Below are positions 44,578 to 56,164 of a DNA stretch of 64,000 nucleotides, one piece after another. The translations under genes were made by a program, and so were the position numbers. The stretch is from Platynereis dumerilii. Lineage: Eukaryota > Annelida > Polychaeta > Phyllodocida > Nereididae. Below the pieces are notes generated by a model. The model worked only from the letters and a program-made list of their open reading frames with translations, was not told where the DNA came from and did not search any database. Positions within the stretch are counted from its first letter, which is position 1. The number at the start of each line of letters is the position of its first letter. Location of the stretch: the NCBI GenBank assembly GCA_026936325.1, contig JAPTHN010000021.1:2604001-2668000 (forward strand), read 5' to 3'.

Positions 44578-45111
44578 TTATACCACTGTTTGCTTTTTTT
44601 GGCCAATCAGAAGGCAGGATTTCGCTCTGATATAATGCATATCACAGCTCATACACCTGACCATGATATTGCATGCTTGGCTGACTACAAGTCAACAAAA
44701 TTGAGAGAAACACTGAAACAAAACTGACCAACAATGGATTAAAACTGAACAACACAGACAGTAAACAAGGAGGAAGATTCTATCTAGTGTAACTGGTCTC
44801 AATAAAAAAGCTGTATTCACTCGTTTTTATACCAATATCTGAAATAATGATAAAAAAGTTCATTTAGGATCTATAGGCAAGCTGCCAAAAAAAATAGCGG
44901 AGCAGCAGACCAACAATTTTGGCCCAATTTGGCAAGCTCAAAGAATTATTTTTTCTTCTTAATTCGGGGGCTGCCGCCCCCGAACCCCTGCTCCTTCGTT
45001 TCTAGTCTTTTTACTAATGGATTTTGTACCTTCAAAATAACATTTTGAACAACAACTGTGATCAGCCTCACCAAAGAGACCTTGACTGAGTGGCCTGCAC
45101 TGTCTATTTAT

Positions 45112-45143
<32 letters not shown>

Positions 45144-45352
45144 ATATCTATCTATCTACAAATTAATGTATTGAATTATTTCCTGAGAACAAAGAATAAT
45201 TCTGACCTGTTGCCTTCAGGGCTGCCAACCTGCAAATGAACTGAGGAACATGTATGTGCAACAAATACAATGAAATGTTGTCAAACAAGAAGGATTAAAT
45301 GGCAAACAAAGAGATTTAAATTAATTTGTTTTGGACTTAGTGGTATAAGTTA

Positions 45353-45446
45353 GATAACACCCTTGTTTGTGACAATATGCAATAATCCTCGGGCTAAAGC
45401 CCTCGGATATATTGCATATTGTCACAAACGAGGGCGTTATCTATTA
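45353..45446. repeat. Perfect-type hairpin inside the foldback arm
   Basis: GATAACACCCTTGTTTGTGA and CAATATGCAATA are mirrored by TATTGCATATTG and TCACAAACGAGGGCGTTATC around a CCTCGGGCTAAAGCCCTCGG centre. The same hairpin recurs in the other arm at 46862-46960. Confidence 0.9.
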
Positions 45447-45590
45447 CATATACTAGCATTTACCCATGATATATTAGTTGCATATATTATGGCAAGGGTT
45501 AATACAAAATGACAACAGAGTGAGAATCACAGTTTCAACCCAATGTCAGTCTTTTTATCAGAGTATTTTATTAGGGATAGCTCCTGCAAC

Positions 45591-46559
45591 CAGGGTTGCT
45601 GGATTTAAATCATTCGATTTAAATCATTGATTTAAATCATGATTTAAATCAATCAATAAAAATCATGATTTAAATCAAAGTTGTTATAAAAGGCTTAAAA
45701 AAGCACAAATAAAGCTGGCAGTGAGATATTACAGCTTGCAACCTACCATTTAGCAATACTCTTTCATAAATATGTCTAATGACATATCACACAGGCCCTT
45801 TGTATATATATAAGATATAATTTTAGATATATGATAAAATATTTCTGATAAATGTATCCGAGTAGAATGACTACATACATGTAAATAAAGATTTAAACAA
45901 TTTTATTTCAATCATGGCATTCTCATGATTCTCTAAACAATTTCATTGCTGCAATGAAAAACAAAGCCATGTTCTGCAAATGCAGCACTGTCCCCAAAGC
46001 CCCTACTGCTAAACTGATATCAAATACACTACATGTGAAACAAAATTAACAGGCAACGTGAGACTGAGTGCTGAGACTGGTGATTTAACGTAGCAGTTCA
46101 GTTCATTGCAGAGTAGGGAGAATGATGACTCGTTTTGACATCCCTTTTTATCTTTTATAAGGTGTACTTCTATTACAAGTAGGCCTAAGCTATATAGTTA
46201 TGATTGATGTTCAGTGAAAAATACATTTATTAACACATCCGTATCAAAATGTGGAACTGCTGCCGTAGCTTACATTATGATTATTATATAATACATCACC
46301 TGCCTTGATTTCATAATTTTGCATTATAATTTCTTGAATTTAAACAAAATTATTATATATGTCTTATTGACATCAATATATGTGTTATTTATAATATGTC
46401 AATGCATAAAAATTAATAACAGTTGGTGAAATTGATACGGAAATGAACTTTTTCCATTAATGATTTAAATCTGATTTAAATAAAAAAAATCCGATTTAAA
46501 TTAAAAAAATCTGATTTTTTTTATTTTTTTTATAAAAATCAATAAAAATCGCAACCCTG
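45591..46559. mobile_element. hAT element with GATTTAAATC subterminal repeats (969 bp)
   Basis: Ends CAGGGTTGCTGGATTTAAAT and AAAAATCGCAACCCTG. Perfect 8-bp duplication CCTGCAAC at 45583-45590 and 46560-46567. Many ATGATTTAAATCA words lie near both ends. Nested in the centre of the foldback element; no transposase. Confidence 0.92.
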
Positions 46560-48129
46560 CCTGCAACCGTATCTTCACAGCCTGATAACCAATGGGCTGT
46601 CAGTGAAACTATTCATCACAGTTTCAACATTGATATATTGAAGGAATTATTACATTTTATTCTATGATCAGAACACAACTGTTGGCGTGATCCCAATGAT
46701 CTACCATTGGCAATCAGCAATCTCATCTGACTTAATGGCGGCATTGTGAGCATTCACAGAAGGAAACTGTTATAATCCCCACATAATTGTTTTGACTTTA
46801 AAACTTTAAACTTCAATGGGCCTTGCTGTTATATAATATAAGCAATTGCTTTGACAAGTAATAGATAACGCCCTCGTTTGTGACGATATGCAATATATCT
46901 GAGGGCTTTAGCCCGAGGTTTATTGCATATCGTCACAAACAAGGGTGTTATCTAACTTATACCACTAAGTACAAAACAAATAAATTTAAATCCCTTTGTT
47001 TGCCTTCAATCTTGTTTGACAACATTTCATTGTATTTGTTGCACTCAGGCCCGTAGCCAGGGGGGGTGTGTAGGGTGTGTACACACCCCCCCACAGCCCA
47101 ACCTCCCCCTTGAATTCACAACGATCTTACGCGTTTTTGGCGAGAATCCGCGAATGTCGATTCACTCGCGGTTGCAATATGCTTTCTGATTGGATTTATT
47201 TCCAAACAAAAATAAATGTATGCATTGCTCAAGAAACACAGCAACCATTTGAGGGACCAATCAGAATTTCTTTAAATAGGCCTAGATTGCAGTATTTTTA
47301 AAAGAGGAGGTATAAGAATATTCTTCTTCGATTTCAAGAGGTTTTTTGTATTTTTTGCTAAGAAAAGAATTGCACAATGTGACTCATCCATATATGGGAG
47401 GCATTTTTGTGTGGATGGGCACTGGGCAATGAGGCTGAAGAAACTTTACATCTAAAATTGGAGTAGGCAGTGGTATTGAGAAGAAACACCACCCCCCCCC
47501 CCCCCATGGTATAACGCTAAGATAAGAACATTTAATTAGAGGCAGTGAGCGGGAAAGGCAGGGAAATTGGGGGAAATGAGGAGCCTGAGGTTATGTGGGG
47601 GAAACGCGAGCAAGAGTGGGGAATGGGGAAGAGGGGGGGGGTGAATCGAGGGAAGTGGGGGCAAGAGGGGGGAAGCAGGGGCAAGAGGGGGGAAGCGGGG
47701 GCAAGAGGGGGGAAGCGGGGGCAAGAGGGGGGAAGCAGGGGGTAGAAGGGGGAAGAGTGGAAAAAGTGGGGGGCAAAATGGGGGATAACTGATATTGCAG
47801 GAATAAGAGAAGGGAGCAGGGGGTGTATCCTATCATGAGGCCTCCCCTCACAAAGAAACCCTGTATGGTCTTGAGGGACAGAGAATGTACCAGCATGCAA
47901 AGTTGTATTGCTGTTAAACATAAGGTCCATGTGGTTCTACTCTAAATTATGAAATTTCAAAATAAAATTATGGCCAGGGGTTGTGAAGGGTGTGTTTGCA
48001 CTGCCCGATATATACGAGAACTTCCGGCAATTTCTAAAAAGGGAAAATGGAGGAAAGGGGTGCTACAAAACTCCAAAACCAAAGAAATTGTTTTAAAATC
48101 AGGCCCTTAAATAGGAATATTTAAGGGGG

Positions 48130-49080
48130 GGCACAATGATTCTCTCCTCCCTGTGTGCCTCCTCCGTCTTCAGTCACTTTCCTCTCAAGACATCCCTCGC
48201 TGCCTCCTCCCTTGCTTATGGCTCCTTCCACTCTTCCTTCCTCTCTCTCTGGTTTTTCCTTTTCCTTGCATCTCTTCCCTGGCCATTCCCTCCTCCATGT
48301 TATCCTCCAATCTCTCCAGTTACACTCATTCTAGCTATCTCTGACACTCCCCTCCCTGCATTATCCCTTCCTGTATCCGCCCAGTTCTAGTCTCCTCCGC
48401 AATAGCTCTTTCCCCCTCCTTAGCTCTTGCTTCCTGTGTCTCTGCACCCCTCCTCTATCTCTTGGGCCTCTCTAATTACTCTCTCGCTGCCGCCTCCTAA
48501 TGCAGCCACATCTAGTCTTCCTATCTGTCTCCTCCTTGTCCTTTCTTCTTCCTCAACAGCTTTTCTCTCCTCCACAACAATTCTTCTCTCCTCCCTGTCT
48601 GCCCTCTCCCTGATATATATGCCTTCTCCATCTATTACTCCGTTCTCTCTGCATGCCTTTCTGCCTACTCTGTATAGTTCTTGGGGCTCCTAATAAATTA
48701 GTAATAATAGCTTCCTCACTGGTTTCTCCCTAGCTTATGTCTCCTCGCTCTCTACCTACTGCATCTCTCTGCTTTCCACCTCCTCAGTTACATTTCTGCA
48801 TTTCTGTGTTCAGAAGCAATGTCCTCCCTAGTTTTTGCTTCCTCCTGTTAGCTCAAACCTTCTCCGGTTTATTCATCTTCATCCTTCCCCAGTCATCTAT
48901 ATCTGTCTGACTTGCACCTCTCTACATTCTCCATTACTACATTTCTGGAGTCAGAAACAATGTTTGGACTACTTCTTCTATATACTAGCTCTTGTGGCTG
49001 CCTTGCCGCCTCCTAATAGCTTTAGCCTTCTTAAGTATCAATCCCCCCCCCCTCTTTAGTCCTCTATCTGTCTGATGCAT
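48130..49080 (+). repeat. Long pyrimidine-rich low-complexity tract
   Basis: About 950 bases of cryptically repeated CTCCTC, TCTCTGC and CCTCC words on the plus strand. The open frames are Ser/Leu/Pro artefacts. Confidence 0.75.
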
Positions 49081-49214
49081 ACTCTCCCTTTCTTCATCCG
49101 CTTAGCAATAGCTACTCCCTTTTCCCCAGCTCTTGTCACCTCCATTCTTGCACCTCCCTTGGTGACACTCCTTTTCTACCCCCACCCCAATTGTTTTTTG
49201 TCCCCCTTCATCTC

Positions 49215-49327
49215 TACCCTGTCAGCGTGCCTCGGTGGTCCAACGTCGGCCCAGCGTCAGTCCGATGTCAGTAGCATCGGACCAGCTTCGGGCCGACGTT
49301 GGACCGCTGAGGCACGCTGATAGGGTA
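49215..49327. mobile_element. GC-rich hairpin MITE (113 bp)
   Basis: TACCCTGTCAGCGTGCCTCG and GGTCCAACGTCGGCCCAGCG are mirrored by CCGACGTTGGACCGCTGAGG and GCACGCTGATAGGGTA. TA lies at both borders. The GC-rich insert stands out against its CT-rich surroundings. Confidence 0.8.
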
Positions 49328-51352
49328 TACCTCCTCCCTAGGTCTCGCCCTCTCCATCCCTGCCTCTAAACTCTCTTCCTGTACCCTCTCTGCATTCTCC
49401 TTCTCTAATTTTATCGGAAAAACCATTCAGAGAGATTTTTGGAAAAAAGTTTTCCCGGTCTTAATACAGATGTGGATGTGGTCAAGTGGGCCATTTTGTG
49501 TTCATATAGAGGTGAACTAAAATGCATTGTGGAATTGGGGATAATTTGTTGTGGTTTTTTTTTTTTTATTAAAAAGAAAATTTAATTTTTAACATTTTTA
49601 AAAAATAGTTTGTTGTGTCATAGATCGTTTGAGTCTTGAGGGGCTGTTTTCAAGCTAACTTTGCATTATAATATCGCCCACTTGACGGTCGTTCGTGCGT
49701 TTCAAGGTCGGCCAATAATGCATTTGGCAATTGCTTTTTGCAGTGAATCTATTCCCAGAAGCAGTCTAACAATGCTTATTGCAATTCTCAAGTTCTAAAG
49801 CCTTTTTCCAATTTGCCATTGAGAAACAGCACTTGAAGTCAATCTGACAGGTGTCAAAACTGATTACACTTCGCAGTGCAGTGCTACTTTGATCTTGTAT
49901 CCATGGATCTTATGCTAAATTGCTAATTCCCAACAGAACCCAGGGTTTGAATCCTCGGATTCTTGTTAATATATTATTGTATGAAACTTCTCTGCAATAT
50001 GAGTAGATCATCAGTATACACCAGGCTATAAGAAAAGGTCAAAATTCACAAAGACTGTGTTCTTTGGCATTTTAAATGATGTTACCATATATTGAAGTTT
50101 TTTGGGAATTTTTCCATCAAATTTAACTCTCTAGAATGCTCAGAATGTGTCTCAGAGTGTCTAAAATCCGTTGGCTTCTGGGGGCCTTGAGCGGCCCCCA
50201 GACCCCCGCCGCAAAGTTTCGGCCCTACGGGCCTCACTTCCCCCTTCATTGCTTTCCACACACCCCCCCATAAAAAATCCTGGCTACGGGCCTGTGCACA
50301 TTCACGTTCCTCAGTTCATTTGAAGGTTGGCAGCCCTGAAGGCAACAGGTCAGAATTCTTTGTTCTCGTGAAATAATAAAATATATTAATTTTGTAGATA
50401 GAAAGATAGATAGAAATAACACAATATGTTTATTTCATAGAGAAATTTCATAGATAGATATAGATAGACAGATAGATTGATAGACGGATAGATAGATAGA
50501 TAGGTAGGTCGATAGTGCAGCCCTCTCAGCAAAGGTCTCTTTGGGGAGGTTGATTATTACAGTCGCTTAGCAAATGTTATTTTGAAGTTATGAAAAACAT
50601 CTGAAAAATAACAGAAAGCAAGGAGCAGGGGTTCGGGGGCGGCAGCCCCCGAATTAAGAAGAAGCAGGGGTTCGGGGGTGACAGCCCCCGGATTAAGAAG
50701 AAAAAATAATTCTTTGAGCTTGCCAAATGGGGCCAAAATGGTTGGTCTGCTGCTCCGCTATTTTTGTTTTGCAGCTTGCCTATCCCAAATGAACTATTTT
50801 ATCAAGTGACCTTAAATTTGATCATTATTTCAGATATTGGTATAAAAAAGAGTGAATACAGCCTTTTTATTGAGACCAGTTACACTTGATAGAATCTTTC
50901 TCCTTGTTTACTGTCTGTGTTGTTCAGTTTTAATCCTTTGTTGGTCAGTTTTGTTTCAGTGTTTCCTTCAATTTTGTCAACTTGTAGTCAGCCAAGCATG
51001 CAATATCATGGTCAGGTGTATGAGCTGTGATTGCATTATATCAGAGCGAAATCCTGCCTTCTGATTGGCCAGAAAAAGCAAACAGTGGTATAATTTTTGT
51101 AAACACATGCATTATTTGTGTTTTTTCTTAGCCAAATTTTTTGTCGCAACTTTCTGAACTGTTTGCAAAAAAATTCACAAATCATCTTGTTGGAGGATTT
51201 CCAGCAGCAAAAACCCCACAGTGTCCCTGAATAAAGTTTGCACTAAAGAAATATTAGCAAATATGCCACTCATGTTCTAGAAGACAATCAACATAGTCAA
51301 GGGAACATTTTAAGATGGAAATGAAAAAAGTCTGTCGGGAATTCTTTGAGAT

Positions 51353-51473
51353 AAGACTCAGAGGACTTACACCGTCAAAATTAGGGCGTGATAAACCAAA
51401 TTTTAAAATAGTTATATATAACATGTTTTAAAATTTGGTTTATCACACACGGTGTAAGTCCTGTGAGTCTTAC
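51353..51473. repeat. Long hairpin, arms about 55 bp
   Basis: AAGACTCAGAGGACTTACAC and GTGATAAACCAAATTTTAAAA are mirrored by TTTTAAAATTTGGTTTATCAC and GGTGTAAGTCCTGTGAGTCTT around a short AT loop. Probably a small foldback transposon. Confidence 0.85.
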
Positions 51474-53353
51474 TCACAGAGAGAACCCCCAGTAGAGTGC
51501 AGGGGCAGAAATTATATTTTGATTGTTCCGGAAATTGCAATTTTTTTGCGGCTGGCCTCTGACATGTCCCAGACTCATACAAAAGATTCTCTGTGACTGA
51601 GTCCAAAGAGGTCGATTTGAATATCAGCTTTAAATTACTTTAAATAACTTGAAACATCAAATTAACAGTTCTGAGGGATACATAAAGAAAAAGTTACTTT
51701 GATGACTAAAACCTGCATTTGAATATGTTGTGTCAGATTTGAGAAAATATGTTAATATCAACGCTGTTTTCAAGAGGGTGCAAAAACAAAGGCCCTTCAA
51801 GAATTAAAGTGTGTACTTTTAGCAGATGTTAAAAACAATTTTTTGAAAGTTTCTTGTTAATGATAAGTCAATTTCTGTAACTGTCAGATTATACAACATA
51901 GTTTCATTTATTTCTAGGCCAGGAGCTGAAAAAGTTGGTTTATAAAAAAATCAGAATGAATTTCTGTCACCTCAAAATGATTGATTATTATTTTATGAAA
52001 TTGATGAACAGCCCTGTATTTCCAACTAAAATATCTACAAGGCCTACAAAACTCAACTTAAAGTACTTTGGCTTCGATTGTTCAAATATTTCTAAAACCT
52101 GCTGTTTTTGAATTGTGGTGATTAGAAATGACAATTTTTCTAGAGGCATATCTGGTAATGGCCGGAGGGGGGATGGATAAGTAGATAGACAGATAGATAG
52201 ATAGATAGGTAGATAGATAGATAGATAGATAGATAGACAGATAAATAAATAGATAGATAGATAGACAGATTTGGTAAGTGCAGCCCTCTAAACCGAGTCC
52301 TGTGCACTCACAAGTGTTGATTGATGAGAGTAAACTAGTAATTGATGGCTTGAAAAAACGTATAATTATATATATATATATATTATGGTGACTGACCACA
52401 TGATCTGTACACCATGCATCCATAATTTCATCACAAAGGCAACTGTTTTTGTCAAAAACATTTTTTTCAATGATTAATCATGAACGACCATATCATGCCA
52501 CATGTTATATTCATACAGTTTTGACAATATTATCGCCAAAATCTTTGATATAAGTAATTTATCACGCGAGTCTCCATTCTTTTTGATCTACCTTCATGTA
52601 AATACAGCACAAAACTAGAAATAATGTTGGCTGCGTTTTGTAGTTAATGTGAATGCATACAATGCAGGTGTTTATAAATATTTTGTTTCTTTGCATTGGG
52701 CTTGGACTAGCTTCAAGTTCAGACCCATTGGTTGTTCAGGACTGGCTGACATTGACCACACAAGTGCAATTTGGTATGTATGTTTGTTAAACTTCGCTTT
52801 ATTTCACCTTGTGCACAACTGTTTCCCCCAATTAATATATGTCACTGTTTCCATGTGCAGCGATGTGCTAGATGTATGTTATTGAAATTATTGACAACAA
52901 TTACAACCCTTTTCTTTACTAATTGTTTGACCACATGAAAGCTTTATTATCACTCCATTAAGACTGTGTACTCACCAAGTGACTTAATTAATGATTTTTA
53001 TTTTACATTTATTTTGATGGTTCTCATTTACAGAGCAAACTTCGCCATATAAAAGTAGGTGTAAAATTAGTGTTCTGGAACACATTTTCTGAGCAAAAAA
53101 AAAAGGAGCAACTTTTGTCGCAGGTTTAAATTGTGTAAATCAGTGAAAAGGTGAGGTATACATGTGCATTGTTGACATTCTTGGATCAAATCACACAAAA
53201 TATTGATCAGGATTGACAGTTTCCTTGCCTATTTCCCATAAAAAGTTTATCTGATACACACAAAATTTTTGACAGACACCAGCTAACATCCGTTTTGTCT
53301 GTTTTACACAACCTAATTATCAGTGCACTGAACCTTGTATTGTTTTATAACAG
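51474..53353. other. Upstream flank or intron of the lectin-like gene
   Basis: Mostly unremarkable. A GATA microsatellite lies at 52180-52270. A possible small exon at 52722-52781 is discussed among the rejected items. The upstream exons of the lectin-like gene, including its start, were not found. Confidence 0.45.
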
Positions 53354-53543
53354 GAAGACAGTCGAAATTGAATTGCATCTATGTGAGTGACTATGGTGTG
53401 ATGCAACAAGTGTCCAGTGGCAAAAACCTACTTCCCGATGGTAAACCCAACGACCCTGCAGATGATGAAGTAATGAGAATTGGCAACACATCTTCAACTG
53501 AAGGATTCTGGTTCAAATTTGTTCATGTCAGAGGCCATCTTGG
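53354..53543 (+). CDS. Exon of a lectin-like repeat protein (exon a)
   Basis: An acceptor TTGTTTTATAACAG and a donor GGGTGAGT bound 190 bases. The open frame encodes RQSKLNCIYVSDYGVMQ, then QVSSGKNLLPDGKPNDPADD and EGFWFKFVHVRGHLG. It begins after one base of a codon and ends after two, which joins exactly to the exon at 60717. The product has a repeat of about 45 residues of the type H.(S)GK..HP.GG..NP....(L/V)..G....(L/W)F.F.. This resembles tandem lectin-type (beta-trefoil-like) repeats of secreted invertebrate proteins, but I cannot name the family with certainty. No start codon or signal peptide is in view. Confidence 0.75.
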
Positions 53544-53970
53544 GTGAGTTCCTTCCCTCTAAATTAGTGAACCAAATTTGCAAAACATTACCAATAAGCT
53601 ATCATAATCGACAGTCTGGCCCAGGTGCATGAGCGGAAGTACCAATCATTGATAGGCATAGTATATCAGGGCTTGTAGATCGATTTAATCCATCCATATA
53701 CTAGCATATGACAAGTCCAAGAAATTCCCTGTACATGCATGTTTTGATATATTTGTCACCGATTCTATCAAATTTGACAGCTGACTATGAAAAAAATTCA
53801 AAATTCACAGTTATAATTGTTTGGTGTTGTTAGTTCGATAAGTTGCAGAGTCTTATACATTTTTATCTCATGTCTAACTGCTGCACGCACCAATAGTAAC
53901 AAACAATGTATAACAGTTTGTGATCACTGCTATGGTTGTATTCTAATTGGAATTTGTCATGTGACTTTGA

Positions 53971-54169
53971 CAGTGGCGTAACTGGGGGGTCTCGAGCAGG
54001 GGGGCACCTGGGGGGCACGTGATTCTTTGGGGGGGGCACTCACTATGCTAATTGTATATTTTAGCCAGAGTTGGAAAATTCATATGGGGGGGGCACCTGG
54101 GGGGACACAGGTCCAACATGGGGGGGTACGTGCCCCTCCCCCCCGTACCCCCCCATAGGGACCCCACTG
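53971..54169 (-). mobile_element. hAT-type MITE, copy 3 (199 bp), inverted
   Basis: Reverse-complement copy of 2651-2843, starting CAGTGGCGTAACTGGGGGGT and ending GGGACCCCACTG. Perfect 8-bp duplication GACTTTGA at 53963-53970 and 54170-54177. It lies in the first visible intron of the lectin-like gene. Confidence 0.93.
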
Positions 54170-56164
54170 GACTTTGACATAGGCTCCCACCAGTTTTGTA
54201 TTTCTTTAACTTGAATATGCAAACACTATAAAAGAAAAAATACTTTGCATGCCAGAACATTATCAAAATAAGTGTGATGTACAAGGTCAACTATTGCATT
54301 TGCACCATATCTGTGTGTTATTTGAAAAATGGCTCTGCTCCTGCAATCTCAGAATTCGAATTGCATACGCTTGTATTGTCTATAGAGTATTATTGGTATA
54401 CATGCGCATTGCGCATGCCCAGGTGACTTTGAACAGTCGGAATGACTTTGGACATTTTTCTGAAAAAGATTGATCCTCTGTGAAAGCAAAGTTAAGTGAG
54501 AGATGCTGGAAGTATTTGAATTCTAATTATATTCCACTAGGGTCTAGTTATTTCTGCATACAGTCATTGTGACTAGATTTTTTTTCTTGATTTTGACGAG
54601 ATAAACTCATCATACGTTTTTTGCAAGACACCATTGCCTGTAAACTTCTGTGCCCACAACAGTTCTGAGTGACCCTGGCCTCATAAATACCTGCTTATCA
54701 CAGTGTCAATCAAATATATCGAAAATCCACCAAAATAACACAGGAAGCTATTCGAAGAGACCGACAAGGCTGTTATGTAGCATGGGAATACGTACAGATT
54801 CTGGCCACCACAGGGTGGAAAATAAAGTGTCTTGTGATATTCAATATTAAACACTTTGTCAAAGAGGACCATCCTAAGTACTAACCAGGGAAGCTTCAGA
54901 GATGAATACCTCCTATGTTCTGAGATGATGTATCTACTCCCATTGGGAAGTACTACAAAACATGTCGTATTCTACAATTTCGACCCACTCAAGGCATAGG
55001 ATTTACCTCAGGCCTGCAGTACAAAAATGCTTTTATTACCAGTGCTAGGTCTCGTGGCTATGTCTACGTCCCAAAATTAATAACTCTCCAAAACAGGGTC
55101 CCAAATATCTGGTCAAATCTGTGATGCCCAAAAATGGAACATACGCAAAATGTGACGTACTGTGGGTGAGACACAGAGAGAGCTATATGGTGACTTAAGC
55201 TAATAAAAAATAATAATATAATGCTTGAACTGTTCAATTCAATACCCTATTGTGGCTACCAAACAACAGTATACTCTACGTTATGACACAATTCGGGAAA
55301 TTTCTCATTATTCGTCACATAATTACATTTCTCAATATAAAATTTGGGGTGACATTTATTTTCATATTAAAACGTATTTATCATGTTCAGCATTGTTTAA
55401 AACAGATGTGGAGCCCTTTCAATCATGTCTTTAGTTCATATATTTAGAACCCATTTTATGAAAAAAAACAAAAATCTAATAATTCAAATAATGCAAAAAA
55501 GTAAGAAAAGTCATAATATCTCACAGTTATATGCGGCATATGTTTCTCACACACAATATTAGGTTTTGCTACACGTATATGGGTCCCATAAACGTGTGAG
55601 TTACTATGACAACAGTATTATCAGATAGCACTTCTATACGGACACGTCATACGTAATGCGCATGTAGCAAAACCTCTCTATTGTCCATTGTGCTTGGCAT
55701 GGTCTTACACATAGGTGCAGCTCTTTAAATAATGTCTCTAGCTAATTTAGAATCAATAATATTACAAAAACATAATTTCGGGGACAAAAACAGCGCAAAA
55801 AATGGCAAAAATCATGTTATTTCAATATTAAATCATGCTAAGCTAGTGCTTCTAGAATTTTAGTTTCTTTAATATGTTTGGTATGGTTATTTACTTATTT
55901 TGAGCTCTTTAAATCATGTCTCTATCCCTTTTAGAACCCATTTTATGGAAAAAGCCAACATTTTTTTTAGGTCTCTCGAAACATAGAAAAAGGTGATTTC
56001 AAAATGCCCAGGGTAGCTGTCACAGAAATGACAGCAACCACCCAAAATGGTCATAAATAATTATTTAACTATATATGTTCTTGGAGTGGCTGTTTTTTGA
56101 TTTCACATTTTTACTTTTTTCGCTCCAGCCTATTTAATCAATGACTTATCCTTAACTCAATTGG
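54170..56164. other. Intronic gene-free stretch with a dispersed word repeat
   Basis: No coding is recognised. A block of about 60 bases with CTTT.AATCATGTCT, TTTTAGAACCCATTTTATG and AAAAAAGC-type words occurs at about 55405-55470 and 55898-55960, with a weaker copy near 55720-55790. Confidence 0.45.

Larger units (their letters stand above)
47046..50294. mobile_element. 3.2-kb TIR element nested in the foldback right arm
   Basis: Left end CAGGCCCGTAGCCAGGGGGG and right end CCTGGCTACGGGCCTG. Removing it joins TTGTTGCAC to TGCACATTCACG and restores the arm's symmetry, with TGCAC present at both borders. Contents are non-coding: a 20-bp G-rich minisatellite (47630-47750, GGGGGAAGCGGGGGCAAGAG), a CT-rich tract (48130-49080) and a GC-rich hairpin (49215-49327). 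A hAT type is likely from the termini, but the 8-bp duplication is not clean. Confidence 0.75.
44578..51093. mobile_element. Long foldback element, host of nested insertions
   Basis: The left arm 44578-45446 (TTATACCACTGTTTGC ... TTGGCCAATCAGAAGGCAGG) is mirrored on the right by 46860-47045 plus 50295-51093. The right arm is split by a 3.2-kb insertion. Shared blocks include CTGCTGCTCCGCTATTTTTG, AATTCGGGGGCTGCC and CTGCCAACCTGCAAATGAAC (complement on the other arm). The right arm has a small tandem duplication of the GGGGGCGGCAGCCCCCG block. Without insertions it would be about 2.3 kb with a unique centre of roughly 0.4 kb. No transposase; superfamily unclear. Confidence 0.85.

Noticed and set aside
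47532-49320. Several open frames rich in Pro, Ser and Leu
   Set aside because: Produced by the G-rich minisatellite and CT tract inside a TIR element; no domain or splice context.
52722-52781. Possible exon (SFKFRPIGCSGLADIDHTS) between GGACTAG and GTATGTATG
   Set aside because: The frame that resembles the lectin-like repeat ends out of phase with the exon at 53354, and the frame that is in phase has no resemblance. Left out until transcripts decide.
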